A stretch of DNA of 64,000 nucleotides from an uncultured Oceanospirillaceae bacterium (GTDB lineage Bacteria; Pseudomonadota; Gammaproteobacteria; Pseudomonadales; Balneatricaceae), in the NCBI GenBank assembly GCA_937138495.1, contig CAKZPE010000087.1, positions 41,199 through 105,198 of the forward strand, given 5' to 3'. Position 1 is the first letter of the stretch. Each line of letters opens with the position of its first letter. Shown here one piece after another: positions 47,601-52,117 of the stretch. Below the pieces are notes generated by a model. That model was not told the origin of the DNA and ran no database searches. It saw only the letters and a program-made list of their open reading frames with translations. The position numbers and the translations under genes were made by a program.

Positions 47601-50346
47601 CGGTATAAGTGTCGTTACCGCCATTACCTTTCTGGCTGGTCAGTTGCACCGATGCCAGCAAACTTAAACTCAGGCCACTAATCACCGAACCACTGACGCT
47701 GCCCGGGGTCAGCCCCAGCACCGTCAGAATGCTCTGATCGGTCCCGGCGACGGCCAGGTTATTCAGCCCGGTTATATCAACCGCACCGTTCTGCTGATTA
47801 AAGCTGGCGGTGAGCGCACCGCTGTCGCGGGTATCAGCTGCGTTTATCAGCGCCAGTAATTCATCCAGGGTTGATGCCGCGGTGGCATCAACATCAATCA
47901 CCGTATCGCTGCCGTCATCCAGCGTGAAGCGCAGGGTATGTTCTGTCAGCGCATCCCAGCCAGTAATATTTTTAAGCTCTGTGGTGGATGAGACACCGTA
48001 GAAAGCACTGGCATCAAAGGTGTCATTCAGGTCTGCACCAATCAGATCCGCAGACTCAATGCCCTGCAGACTGATCAGGGCACTGTTAATGGCTAACTGA
48101 TGGTTTGCCAGGGCAAAGCTGTGGTCACTGCCGGTCTGGCTGCTCAGGTCAGCGACTAAAGTGTCATCACCACTGCCGGCATCGATCTGATCATGACTGT
48201 TCCCGCTGACATAAATAGTGTCGTCACCGGCACCGGAAGCTATCACATTGGTGCCCTGTGCGCCTTTAATCACATCGCTGCCACCAAAGGTGGTGATACT
48301 CGCATGACCGGCAAATGCACTCAGGTCGACTGTATCCGCAGTTGCACTGCCCGATACGCTGACGGTATCAGCTGCTGAGAAGCCAATCAGGGTATCGGAG
48401 ATCGCCGCACCGGCCTGAGCAATTGCGGCAATTACACCGTTATTCGCCGACAGAGCGGTCGCCATCGCCTGTCCGGCGTATAAACCGTTAAAATCGATTT
48501 GCCACTGGCTGCCACTCTGGGCAATGCTCAGCTGGCCATAGTTCAGGTTCAGGGCTTTTTCGATGGCCCGGGTAATATCCCGGCCATTGCCACTCCAGGC
48601 AATTTCATCTGTTGTATAGGTGCCACTGGCATCGGTAATGGTCAGTATAAAGCCATTTCCGGTGGTCGCTGCAGGAATATCCAGTGTCCACTGCTCGGTC
48701 GTTCCCTGCGCCAGATCCAGTGCATAGTCAGCACCGGAAACACTGATCGTCGCACGGCCAGAGAAGTTCTCGCTCAGGGTATCGGCCCCTGCACCGGCGG
48801 TGACTGTATCCGCACCGCCGTTACCGGTCAGAGTATCACCGTGATCAGAGGCATACAGGGTATCGGCCAGATCGGTACCTTTCAGTGTAATACCAAAGGC
48901 ATCTGCGCCACGGGCATCCAGCGTTTTACCGGTGGTATCGCCGCTCTCAGACAGCGCCCGCAGGTATACGTTTTCAATCCCGGCCAGGGTATCTTCACCG
49001 TCAGTGCCGACCCGCAGTTTGTTGGTCGTCAGGCGGAAATCTGCCGCCCGTACTTCAATGACTTCATCAGTACCGGTACCGCCGGTCAGTATGTCGGCCC
49101 CCAGACCACCGATCAGAACATCGTCGCCACTGCCGGACAGCAGGGTATCATCGCCGGCACCGCCGTCCAGATGAACAGCAACATCCGCCGCCGCAAAGTC
49201 AAAGTAGTTATCCCCGCTGCCCCCCTGAGCTGCGAGTAAATCAACATTCTTTGCGGCCATTGTCTGGCCGTCTGCAGTGAAGGCTGAGCCATCCCAGCTA
49301 CCGCGGGCATAGGTAAAGTCAGAACCGGCTTTATCCACAGAAACCTGCAGATCTTCACCAGCCGTACCGGCTTCCCGGTACATGACCGAGTCAAAACCGC
49401 TGTTGCCGTCAACGGTATCGCCCAGTCCAGCCACGAAAACGTTATTGTTGGTATCACCGGTTAAGGTATCTGCCTGGGCAGAACCGATAATCACATTCAC
49501 ACCGGTTACAGCGTCGAATCCGGTGGCAGTTTCAGCATCCAGATCAACGGTTACCCCGCTGCCGTACTGGGAGTAATCCAGATAATCGGTGCCGCTGCCG
49601 CCCAGGGTATCAAAGCCACCGAACTCAACTGAGGTGGTGGTTTTATCCTGCAAAATACTGCCAGCAACATTCTCAAGCGTACTGAGAATGCCATTACCGT
49701 CAGCATTGATCTGCCAGTTATAACTGTTATTAATGGCGGAAAGGGTGTGGTTGGAATCAGTGCTGTTCGTCGCACTCAGCTTCTCAGTATTCAGGAACTC
49801 AACGATGCCATTGGTGCCCATTCCGCCGGAGTTATTACCGCTGATCTGCCAGTCACTGGTCGTCACTGTATTACCGGCTTTCACTTCATCGCTGCCGTCC
49901 TGACCGTCGAACTGAACCACGAACGGCCGTTCACCCAGATCAAGGAAAGACTTGTCCACCGTCAGGGTGTCGTTACCGGAGGAGCCGGTGATTGTAATCA
50001 CACTGTTGGCGGCAATATCCGCAATCTTACGTTCGCCCAGTACAGCACCGTTACCGCCGGCACTGCTGTCAATGAGCTGGATAAACTGTTCGGAGGCCGC
50101 ATTGCTGACCACCTGCAGGGTCACATCAGAGGAAGCGGCCAGCGCTGCCAGCGGGTCCGCAGATAACAATAAACGGGGTTCAAGCTGTTCCAGCTTAAAG
50201 GTATTCATCTGTTCAGTGGCCGTCGGGCGTAATGCCTTCGACACCTCATTAAACAGCTTATTCAACCGAGGAGTACGACCCGTATCCGGCTTAACATTTT
50301 TTCCGGTATTACGGTTTTTTCTGTCGTTCTGGTTATAAGTAGCCAT
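26629..50346 (-). CDS. Giant LEPR-XLL repeat protein with RTX and beta-solenoid regions (7905 aa)
   Basis: A single uninterrupted 23.7-kb gene for a predicted secreted protein of roughly 0.8 MDa. I start it at the ATG at 50346 (MATYNQNDRKNRNTG), which follows an AAGG ribosome site; the longer frame starts at a TTG. Residues 55-65 are L-E-P-R-L-L-L-S-A-D-P, the LEPR-XLL motif that marks the N-terminus of many giant exported proteins. No classical signal peptide is present. In order: RTX-like Gly/Asp nonapeptides scattered between about 250 and 940; a very long Ala/Gly/Thr/Ser-rich beta-solenoid (about 1080-5680) with a regular 255-residue super-repeat; more RTX-like units (about 6080-6400); Calx-beta-like domains (about 6420-6815); a dense calcium-binding RTX block (about 6880-7680); and an acidic tail. 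It is probably a cell-surface or released adhesin or matrix protein, but no enzymatic domain reveals the function. Confidence 0.95.
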   Translation of the reverse strand: MATYNQNDRKNRNTGKNVKPDTGRTPRLNKLFNEVSKALRPTATEQMNTFKLEQLEPRLLLSADPLAALAASSDVTLQVVSNAASEQFIQLIDSSAGGNGAVLGERKIADIAANSVITITGSSGNDTLTVDKSFLDLGERPFVVQFDGQDGSDEVKAGNTVTTSDWQISGNNSGGMGTNGIVEFLNTEKLSATNSTDSNHTLSAINNSYNWQINADGNGILSTLENVAGSILQDKTTTSVEFGGFDTLGGSGTDYLDYSQYGSGVTVDLDAETATGFDAVTGVNVIIGSAQADTLTGDTNNNVFVAGLGDTVDGNSGFDSVMYREAGTAGEDLQVSVDKAGSDFTYARGSWDGSAFTADGQTMAAKNVDLLAAQGGSGDNYFDFAAADVAVHLDGGAGDDTLLSGSGDDVLIGGLGADILTGGTGTDEVIEVRAADFRLTTNKLRVGTDGEDTLAGIENVYLRALSESGDTTGKTLDARGADAFGITLKGTDLADTLYASDHGDTLTGNGGADTVTAGAGADTLSENFSGRATISVSGADYALDLAQGTTEQWTLDIPAATTGNGFILTITDASGTYTTDEIAWSGNGRDITRAIEKALNLNYGQLSIAQSGSQWQIDFNGLYAGQAMATALSANNGVIAAIAQAGAAISDTLIGFSAADTVSVSGSATADTVDLSAFAGHASITTFGGSDVIKGAQGTNVIASGAGDDTIYVSGNSHDQIDAGSGDDTLVADLSSQTGSDHSFALANHQLAINSALISLQGIESADLIGADLNDTFDASAFYGVSSTTELKNITGWDALTEHTLRFTLDDGSDTVIDVDATAASTLDELLALINAADTRDSGALTASFNQQNGAVDITGLNNLAVAGTDQSILTVLGLTPGSVSGSVISGLSLSLLASVQLTSQKGNGGNDTYTGSKGKDRFIIGMGDISVGGDTGTDTVVAETNATHTELVLQDSSLTWKGTGQTDASVTLTGIEAAELTATTGATALDGSAASLTQVLDAADTIASLSGGTGSNELRIDIGSRTQAVDVTLDDTATNNDLVFYGGTGVFGTADFNWANVTGNNYTLVSEASGDLTISNNVLLTGQSVEFRTGSGTINVNADLKTDDVTGTAGDISLKARHIVVADGVTISAQGVSLANSGDITLYAADSRNEITGLGFYNYDKVSATVTINAATLKGKDIDIQARAESNPDITVSSGGGQLDLGVDFGNIKNDLEQQSLFSGYSRSEVDTKITVASGAVIEGDNVTIKARSIARVVSEPISIALSVAIGSLKSTADVQMDGTVLAAGNVDISSQSDNYLRVVAAPLFGIGGGIGGFAASVAVGLLDSTTTTNVSGNANIVAGGNLNVDASSFDFSYVGAESDAREDGKLAASVAVHIERSDTVATLSGDALIQGNVTVDASQTQGRIDGDWGTLAHAVVDRTLGALDKFKDQYRQKAAGTAVGSLPVLNTILKAKNRLAPTKFTAGIAVVYADDVNRVKSYIGSSSAATDLQIGGTLTHTASADSRLLTSVESVSSTPSQLKSVAGASGTSTDGTGFQQVPFGAAVSVAIASLNNDAQAVMQGNTKIDALGKISVDAKAENLTGLISTDTTFKYVKPALIGSTQINTDYTLKTGDLIRFDDSSYSWQQAQAAEEPQIGLFGAVYKYLGTDTTTMRLDSTDFSDANNWELLGDQFTSLPSQLLGGDSDIYLLDNSIKSTAAGAKVALSLNFSLMDSTQTADARVKGTVQINQRTALENSFDSSSEAQAFAEAATLLANPLTVGDRNLSLNADTVNKSVDWVGNKTATSSTYPLLKQYYQLNGAADSLNGVGASVFLNNVTTSSKAVIESGAQVYADKLSVKADTHAFAINSGYSSGSGNGTLGIAGLYMQTTMDTTAIAQVESGVNADIGTRLASPGTVERLTVTADNRADLIVAAGASAAGGAIGVGASSAVNDITKVSKALIGTEGDSVTPAGSINVDGDARAEASSDGFVIGTAVSASWATGKVAPSGGEEPPVENSSYGISVSGAFIFNQVNSTVKSGLLSYSQFDADKLTLRATENSGVYAFPIAFAQSSAQKFSLAAAGIGLRNDATFNVSAGASDVTTFTLQELVVDAKNKSTVITTSISAALAGLAETSVGASSSIALAGNVSINNVTANVDAYLNDINSLIVSGKDGDGLAVKIDATDESAIYAVALGVAYAGNGAVGVTYAENNINSNIDALISNTALTSQTGKIRHQATGNADIVSVALGAGISKETTPDFDTKVGVAVGAAIGKNLVRMNTRAKITNNSTITLPTHDLAEARLNVNASNNTDIVGVVVAASVGLQSGSTTTVSLSGAGADITNEVYGDTEAVIDGSTVNQTSTTNAKSTEATGAYLNATASGNITATVVAPSVAYAGSTTGTGISGGIGVALAKNKVGGDASNSGNANAVRALINNSDVDISGAVDTKAQSTQKITSVVVAASVGIAKSDAGTAGALTGVGASTNNAVKVDITAGITADVTGKSILADSLNVQAKDRSTITTSVVGAAISGSYSSTSTGGSLSIAVSLAENDVTTNTRALVDGVALGSATRAIGSVTLLADSEATITSTAVAASLAGGFSSSSDGIALSGGGAHASNAVKGSTEALMSDAQVRSSGALGVTATNTSTVKSNVAAVAASVGIGSSGGLAISIGAALADNKIGGSASDRLTVNAALQNTLVDSSGDVSIRATGDLTVEAGVGAGSMAIAGGSSSGGFAGSGSGVKTTNEIYASVNSFVDNSSDATLTFKAASLTLTATNTSKITADAGAASLAVGFGTTGSVAATLSVALAKNTIDTDTAAYVKNAAPELGTGTLDLNATSNNTVKATVVAASLGVALNSGGAVSITGAGADATNEITGDTAAYLSGSNVITAGVITADAKNTSTITATTVAVTVSGAGGASGGVGLSIGAATTNNKLGTDTDRMRVQAYISNSTVNATGAVSLTSTGNMTIKAGVGAGGMAISGGAGGGTSLAGSGVKAVNEMYTDVDSFIDNTGNVDKSFRAASLTLTADNTSGITSNAGSASIGASFGAGGGTSVTIGVALAKNQLDNNTRAYIRHADNVGTGTGKLALNATADNTIEAISVAATLAVSGGAGGGLSIAGAGADANNTITGETSAYMDGSKVVSAGDVALDASNTSEIKATVTGVAIGASGGAGGGISGAIGAAVAQNNLGTSADRLKVQAYLKNTGINATGAASLKATGNMTIEAGVGAGSLGVAGGAGGGGAGAGSGVSTTNKVYGDTRSYVNNTGASAKVLSVGSLSVTSSNTSKITATAGSVSLALAGGAGGGVSISVGVSLASNTVDVDTRAYLKGLSSYNSSGNLTLSATSANTIKAKSFAATSSIAGGAGGGFSISGAGAKATNEIYGNTDAYIESSQINSAAKVEAEASNTSTIDSTVASASLSAAGGAAGGVGIALGAAFASNTIGSSANRTVTRAFVKDSGVTTTGGLKLAATNNMTIDTGVGAGAMAGTGGAGGGISLSGSGVNATNKIYGDVDTYLDNSGDSSKAISAGSITLSSSNTSKITADAGAASLAAGFGAGGGISGSVGVALARNTVDNDTRSYIHQVGQISGGAVSLNAVTDNTVKAVSVAASVAAAGGAGGGISLSGAGAEANNEITGTTAAYINSSTLGTSASSVGQVDVKASNTSSAEATVAAVSAAVAGGAGGGAGVSVGAAFAYNNIGTSGDRLTVRSYVDNSEIYASGALTTDAKSTMTITAGVGAGSMAIAGGSGGLSLSGSGVSVNNKVYADIDSYIANSSQITAAGITVKAYSKSVIKATAGAASLSGTFAPIGFTASIAVSKISNLVDVNMDSDIRSSTITSNGALLVQADANDDVTTTGVATAVALGVGLAGAGVDVGSKVSGNINAEVSSSSLTVVGDATIKALSNSKQRTEAYGTSVGLIAAGVVLADLETYINTTVDFANVTFNGHNLTLAAIGTDDNYAKAVAGSGGVLAGAGVGASTTSTGSTRVTVTDESDITLGVLGGSGVFDAKAEHIAKFDSQLIAAAGGLLSGAGAEVDHTITSDVLVALGDNQSSADDVVISAKDINADAINRAKKEQKPSGGNIRAVGAGLAGGAGATSITTIDFNTQVDVADNATLTADSATATDGIALNALNDLQIHDKVALNAAGALGVTVATVKIKDSENLAKVRIGNAATLTSSGDIQLAARGTGNIVGEVQTDSGGLVTVAVGTTDVNITPENVVLIDTNATLTAIGNMNISAGTDTDFNRDDYKVHALLDSFAASAIPVESATAKANLQQTNTITIETGAHVKTARQMNLHAERFGFADMDAQTKTVNWASALGGTADLGGDVTSGATGTVLNKGTLETGIRRNQSIEFNSLTNAGGVDSYTATDGVTFSTSISALNSSLFDDLQKAEEQLSIFNDGLATDSDIEAFYKSEITRLQQLLLAEGLLEEVRPGVFVQNQVFTPVITVNDIYAEAGRVDVRSGTFNNQGTVTAPGDASVNIINHTTASLAVNNITIPQENGGTYLNGERQDTASGADPSINIINDVDLDLAAAEAAIRFPGSAPVLTWPAITVNGDITNRSGDLTIKSLSGTTPAGGTDVLGRGNINIQANIDVKNQTIATKGTLVVSLPPGSTYSTDGAEYAKWNAAIGNNGLGQASNAVVDGQVDRAVTGPSIYADNISIDAEYININGKIQSGKETFTLTIDAAMENTIAGLRASGASGLVRLDTGNEDFSVFYDVANDQIVVGDMRVTGGYIKLEGHILNTNSNSQIELLGGYGEINVVNNTSLDVKILGLDASQRGEGTLIIRDKAKGTSANPLETIYKKDANGVRIITDSSTTAGSNNMTYDPKAGWRYSWAMGQESFERTYKTEGTSAWLGIDAFASDPATVSFNGPVEKVGTPQLRGEGAYFEYVPTAAAADYDNAYTDPVTGELLYGYDTEHTVLSSESSLVKKWTTSTWYGKKTYYAQFVKESKVRDVSIHSVKADYGIDIKFTGKNAGAVNVTSANGGDVIVQGNISNDFGTTRIVTNAGIYGTTFSSVGGKNIYLQAGQIGYAPAVNVDGSYDAASTALRTNLSNVSGASIEARTYGGRINLVETDGPLVVKDITSASNRDLGQDTGGKVFLSAVGGIEAASGTAGVVRGGIINISSEAHVGNSTQALAIDSGVDNKDYVAINAINDVFVSESDGDLRLKEIKTTAGDVSVNVAHGSLIDANSSAVRDERTYAELSTGLWADMGLITGSTEAQSKLDDVLDGYKNAREREYSTYWMVRNEQFGGVYNSADQATISATEEAYSRSVYEAEGIAKNLTGTALTAYVDAAIQTLNNKRTAEYHALHQQYGAGTFQDDYTYTLTDQERTDLTASVHTWTESELLNLISGSLLKPVTNTQASIEDANIDASGTITVTTTQNIGSANGSVEIVLDGSYTADERVNLAAAERNDVYFLLSERSTVTVNVVDQAGGDSLVRSSGSWVSDGFVAGMQIRVAGASANANDEGSFYEVASVSATTLTFTSTTMTPENAVTLDVAAISSSPDLATLINTNGQNWAALGVIQDGYVEAGGKLYQVQRVAGQVIDLDEVDKLPDSTTAVALNSSHYRTASLTRVVIDQREDIDVLTTQVLDMRAGGELYLGSEKTLNLKNISGDNVRVKSKESLVDASAANSPAVSAISSLILEAGTGAIGSSGDRMTIDLGSSATLTARARGDIYITEVNSDLNVATIYSSGGKVDLNATSGSIVDGLNHDYENIRAQNIILTALAGSIGEAGDLLDIDLTGGLLTATAQNDIGLNETIGNMDVDHVESTGGDVTLQAHLAIIDAVDDVATELADVVGASLTLISRFDTVGAIADDLEIDTGSQAGDNLTVSSYNNSHIVEAQGDLFLKQVATGAAAIAFIASPTGRILNDNSGDDNVVSGKVYLFAAKDIGTSTNALTTRVGNIQGQSTTGSTYIVNTGALDVGGVVSGVTSGFTAGGSVTLTTQSPMVISQDITAVGDIDLISADNSADDNIVISSGITLTSDTGAINIDSGDGFTLQSGAVLDAATDVSIQVDNGSTGNQDADGAAVLLQGTVKAVQNISITGNGDADQVTLNGTLQAQTITVNAGAGNDQVLIDVQQMDGDVTVQGGTGNDTLTVNALHSRADKLVLDGEGGTDTYIINRTGNDADYVIDVTDSGAPADGADTLTINGTAQDDTFLLRANFVAAMHTDGAGGYVNAVERVNYDRNINARLTLSGHAGNDSFFSDDNSSITTLDGGAGNDNFQIGQLFGDDRKASLGTVALGDDIETTETTLGFLSKGNSLPMVVYGGDGKDQIKVYSNKAITKLYGEDGDDSFIVRAFLKKGSGLTAGGGDVELFGGAGADDIQYSINSPLKIDGGAGTDSVVVLGTEADDNFMITENGIFGAGLNVGFEGVEKAEVDGLEGNDTFYILSTSPDVETTVIGGLGSDTFNVAGDVTKPIVSYSVEGRSSFINHSALSDDAAYNGIFVNGVALNVADKSNGAVAVDTVDGQMLVDEDGLTDSYEVSLSVAQPSVATVAYVTVSAARASSSDKESTANAADSVLISTDGVNFYESLVLTYDSASNWSDKQKIYVKAVDDSGAEGQRDYVISHSVRSDNPDFDGLDINNVEVTVNDNDQADIIVTGGVNPQVLEGGVAETFDVRLATQPTVGETVTVSLNEVIPAGLSSQLTLSDATLTFDHSNWNKLQSFTVLATDDSAVENLYRAGITLTSDSSLTGSAYKSVAAADIRIDVVDNNSGAVIVTQSGGSTLVSDTAGDDYTLALSKQPTAPVTISLLNDGQTLFSSTDPRFNAADNTVTFGIADGDWNKPITLALTVNPDYVPDTNSQPVQNPPLQPHTLTDIRGKLIIEGGVPDGKSRDLAKAVMLPTETDGELPIVNISLDETQQTDTLNVFNDGSIENDTGALSADSITGLGMTAGKGIEYRDVEVIDTLLGSGNDTFTVTGTAKGAITVVHGGGGNDTLTVSGSDADGALVLLGDSVQDGSSYNATSLEKTDKGREFTTPGNDIIDASGAGGSVVIYGGQGNDTLTGSEHGDHIAGGSGEDTIKGLGGDDHIYGDAGFNLDISTRLNLSTQVLSVVNTANSATDNPETADTLTVAKDTVDGGEGKDIIFGDKGEITQVTGTNRILTTGAVVSIANTNRDTGGDDVLRGNAGNDIIIGGFGADRIDGGADNDILLGDSGKLDYTDGDTDISTLDSIVTVDAAVGGTDTIYGNGGNDIVIGGADSDKLYGGNGAGNAALSVADDDILIGDLGKVTLAANNAVLISSLNTNTGKRDEIEGNEGSDIILAGAGDDQVLGQAGNDIILGDFGDVDLRNNAQVITTVTGTAHATGNDTIDGGEGYDSILGGLGTDTLKGAGDNDDIIGDNGILTYTDTGILVSAETREHSLGARDIIDGGQGNNLILAGFGNDEVTAGTGNDWVIGDNGRVELTNGVIASIDSTDTTNATGGDDTITLAGGNNQVIAGVGKDTVTTGNGNDVIIGDNGTLNYSAGGVLTDAFTTDPELGDADTIDSGAGNDIVLGGFAGDTLTTGAGDDTVVGDNGQVNLLNGIRSEVFSTDTTNATGGNDTVSLGSGEDQLIAGVGNDTVTNDSGETVVIGDDGRISSDAAGRYQTARTGNTSIGGNDTLTGGSDRDILFGGFGNDRIDGAAGNDLIGGDGSLVERTSESIVFNSVDLFTGGNDVLIGGSGLDRLQGHFGSDFFYASFTEDVFVGEYGRFEFSADSGNEEATSITTLAQGGLDLIRGSLEELINNFSKEVFEQSALGEVARSRTAVVTEFSNGAEEALGRLLALVQGSSGSGPGVDIVLPTAPTAAGIPADGEVAEAEGAEATEEAEACVENEDGFCEAVEEESDAEAVEAEASEQSEAAEQADAAGDTGSATTAENTSGINLEAALAGFSGWAVMKAGKSSAKQPRKKDGWDQE
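27309..29330 (-). repeat. C-terminal RTX block, including 58/59-residue modules
   Basis: About 2 kb encoding GGxGxDxxx-type nonapeptides, the calcium-binding beta-roll of RTX proteins. Within it a longer regularity is visible: the tetrapeptide G-D-N-G recurs every 58 or 59 residues. On the plus strand its GTTATC core falls at 27775, 27949, 28126 and 28300, so steps are 174, 177 and 174 bp. Alternate modules are most alike (for example both with T-D-T-T-N-A-T-G-G), giving a 117-residue two-module unit. Confidence 0.85.
38900..43100 (-). repeat. Beta-solenoid super-repeat of about 255 residues (762-771 bp)
   Basis: Each super-repeat has four modules of about 64 residues. The consensus blocks are NMTIxAGVGAG, NTSKITAxAGxxS, NTVKAxSVAAS and NTSxIxATV. 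Each is followed by a Gly-rich GGAGGG turn and an NxIxxxTxAY-type strand. The codon block for N-M-T-I (GTC on the plus strand) recurs at 39191, 39962, 40724, 41489 and 42254, which gives steps of 771, 762, 765 and 765 bp. More degenerate copies continue towards 45 kb. Confidence 0.85.
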
Positions 50347-50488
50347 AGCCTTGAACCCATTGTCAGCCCTTCCGAAAGGGCTTTCGTTTATCGTTATATG
50401 CTGCCGTCTCCGTGGCAAAGCACGCCCCTGCGTGCTGAATAAAACCAGGTGCAGTTACTCCGTTGCACCATGATCTGAATCAGTTGAT
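50347..50488 (-). promoter_or_regulatory. Leader of the giant gene with two hairpins
   Basis: The 142 bp between the SapC stop and the giant's ATG hold two perfect inverted repeats. One is a 7-bp stem AGCACGC / GCGTGCT with a 4-nt loop (50419-50436). The other is AGCCCTT / AAGGGCT with a TCGG loop on the minus strand (50365-50382), ending about 18 bp before the ATG. Neither has a T-run. A weaker GGTGCA / TGCACC pair lies at 50448-50470. They may stabilise the mRNA or set translation; no known riboswitch is recognised. Confidence 0.5.
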
Positions 50489-51256
50489 TCAGTGCTGTAC
50501 ATCTGCCTCTGCAGACGCAGCAGTATCCGCAGCCACCGGCTGTGGCACGTTTTGCAGAACCTTGTTGAGGTTGCGCATAGACTGCAGGTGCAGATAAATC
50601 AGCTCCAGCCCGTCATTGGCCATCAGCGCCGCCAGTTCTTCCTGTGGCAGTGCTTTAAGCTTGTCGCGGCTGATCACTTTAAAGCCGGTAAGCGTACGTT
50701 CTTCGCCGGACGGCAACGTAAACTTGGCGCCCATGTCTTCGAACAGGTCCAGTTCATTCAGCTTTTTGCAGAACGCCTGAGTACGCTGATAGTGGCTCTG
50801 ATAATCCTGCAGAAAATCCACCACCTTCGTCAGGTACTGGGTTTGCTCGCCGTCGGCATCAAACAGACGCTCACCACGGCCTTCCTGGTTGCAGCCTTCA
50901 TAGTTTTCATCCAGACACAGAGTCAGGGTGCTGCCATCATCGCTGCTGGCAAACACAAACGGATAGCGACGGATAAATGCCGGTACATAGCTGGCATTCC
51001 AGCTGCCGTCCTCAGACACGTAAAGGTTTTCATCTTCACGAACACCCATCACTACCACCGGTAACACTTCATCGCCGGCACCGGCAAATACGATGCTGTA
51101 ATCTTCTGCTGCGTTAGGAAATTCCACCGCCATCAGAGGAACTGAATTAACCTGCCGGGCAAAACCGTAGTTATTTCCGGCTTTAATTGACCAGTCAACA
51201 TGGCGCTGTTTATTTACTGCTTCTACCTGTCCGTAAATCAATAATTGCGTTGCCAC
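50489..51256 (-). CDS. SapC family protein
   Basis: A 255-aa protein of the SapC family, named after a gene in the Campylobacter S-layer (sap) locus. It has the typical N-terminal block HVDWSIKAGNNYGFARQVNS followed by VPLMAVEFPNAAEDYSIVFA, and FIRRYPFVFASSDDGSTLTL in the middle. A C-terminal GFKVISRDKLKALPQEELAA is also typical. No signal peptide or membrane helix is visible, so it is likely cytoplasmic. The start is GTG at 51256 behind a good AGAGGA ribosome site. Its position just upstream of the giant gene suggests a helper or chaperone role for that protein before export, but the biochemical function of the family is not known to me. Confidence 0.85.
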   Translation of the reverse strand: MATQLLIYGQVEAVNKQRHVDWSIKAGNNYGFARQVNSVPLMAVEFPNAAEDYSIVFAGAGDEVLPVVVMGVREDENLYVSEDGSWNASYVPAFIRRYPFVFASSDDGSTLTLCLDENYEGCNQEGRGERLFDADGEQTQYLTKVVDFLQDYQSHYQRTQAFCKKLNELDLFEDMGAKFTLPSGEERTLTGFKVISRDKLKALPQEELAALMANDGLELIYLHLQSMRNLNKVLQNVPQPVAADTAASAEADVQH

Positions 51257-51304
51257 TTGTATATCCTCTTCTTTCAGCCGCCATCAAACAGCGGTTAACA
51301 AAAC

Positions 51305-52117
51305 TTATACTGTATCCGGAGCCTGTTCAGTGACCCCGAAATATAATGTAAAAAATACCTGACCATCACGGCCGGTACCTGCTGACACATGGCCGAGTAT
51401 TTTATCGCCATGGGTTTGCAAAAATATTTCCACCTGCTGATTATCCGGCTGCTGCAACTGCCAGGTTTGCCGGATCAGATCAGCCCACTGCGCGACGGTT
51501 TGCTCCAGATCGTACAGGTTCAGATCAAATGACTGCCGTACACTGCCTGCCTCTTCCACTTCCAGCATCAGCAGTTGCTTAGCAGGCAGCACCTGAAGCG
51601 CCCCTTCCAGATACGCCATCGCCAGCTGGCAGGCTTCACTGCTGTCCGCCGGAAAACAGTCGGTGACGGTCTGCCGTAAAGCGGCTTCAGACTGTTCCGG
51701 CCGACACATATACCGGCTATTAACAGGTCTGAGTTCAGCTCCCCACTTCAGAGCATCATAAACATGAATTCTTCCCTGAGGGTCATACTTAAGACCAGTG
51801 TAAAAATCACTGGCCCGTTCCAGATATAACTTCAGCACAGCGTTCGCTGCCGGTTCAAATCCAAAATGCACCAGGTCAGCCTGCGGCAAACCGTCTTCCA
51901 GCCATTGCCACACCTCTGCCGGCACGGCTTGCTGCGCGCCTTCCGACAAAAGAGTTTTCAGGCCTCCGGAGGCAAACGCGTCTTTATGGGTGCTGATCAG
52001 AAAACGATCATTTAACGCCTTTCCCGGCACCAGCTTGCACGAGGTTTCGTAACCATAGGGCACCCCGGTAGCGGCATAAGCGGCTTTAAAAACAGATGCC
52101 AGCTCAGCAACCTGCAT
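51305..52117 (-). CDS. Unrecognised 270-aa protein coupled to the TolC-SPOR gene
   Basis: I do not recognise this protein. It is 270 aa with no signal peptide or membrane helix, so probably cytoplasmic. It has many acidic and aromatic residues; motifs that may help searches are VHFGFEPAANAVLKLYLERA near residue 80-100 and KILGHVSAGTGRDGQVFFTL near the C-terminus, which reads like a mixed beta-strand core. Its ATG shares one base with the TAA of the TolC-SPOR gene, so translation is coupled. It lies between the channel and SapC, hence probably belongs to the same export system. No catalytic motif is apparent. Confidence 0.8.
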   Translation of the reverse strand: MQVAELASVFKAAYAATGVPYGYETSCKLVPGKALNDRFLISTHKDAFASGGLKTLLSEGAQQAVPAEVWQWLEDGLPQADLVHFGFEPAANAVLKLYLERASDFYTGLKYDPQGRIHVYDALKWGAELRPVNSRYMCRPEQSEAALRQTVTDCFPADSSEACQLAMAYLEGALQVLPAKQLLMLEVEEAGSVRQSFDLNLYDLEQTVAQWADLIRQTWQLQQPDNQQVEIFLQTHGDKILGHVSAGTGRDGQVFFTLYFGVTEQAPDTV

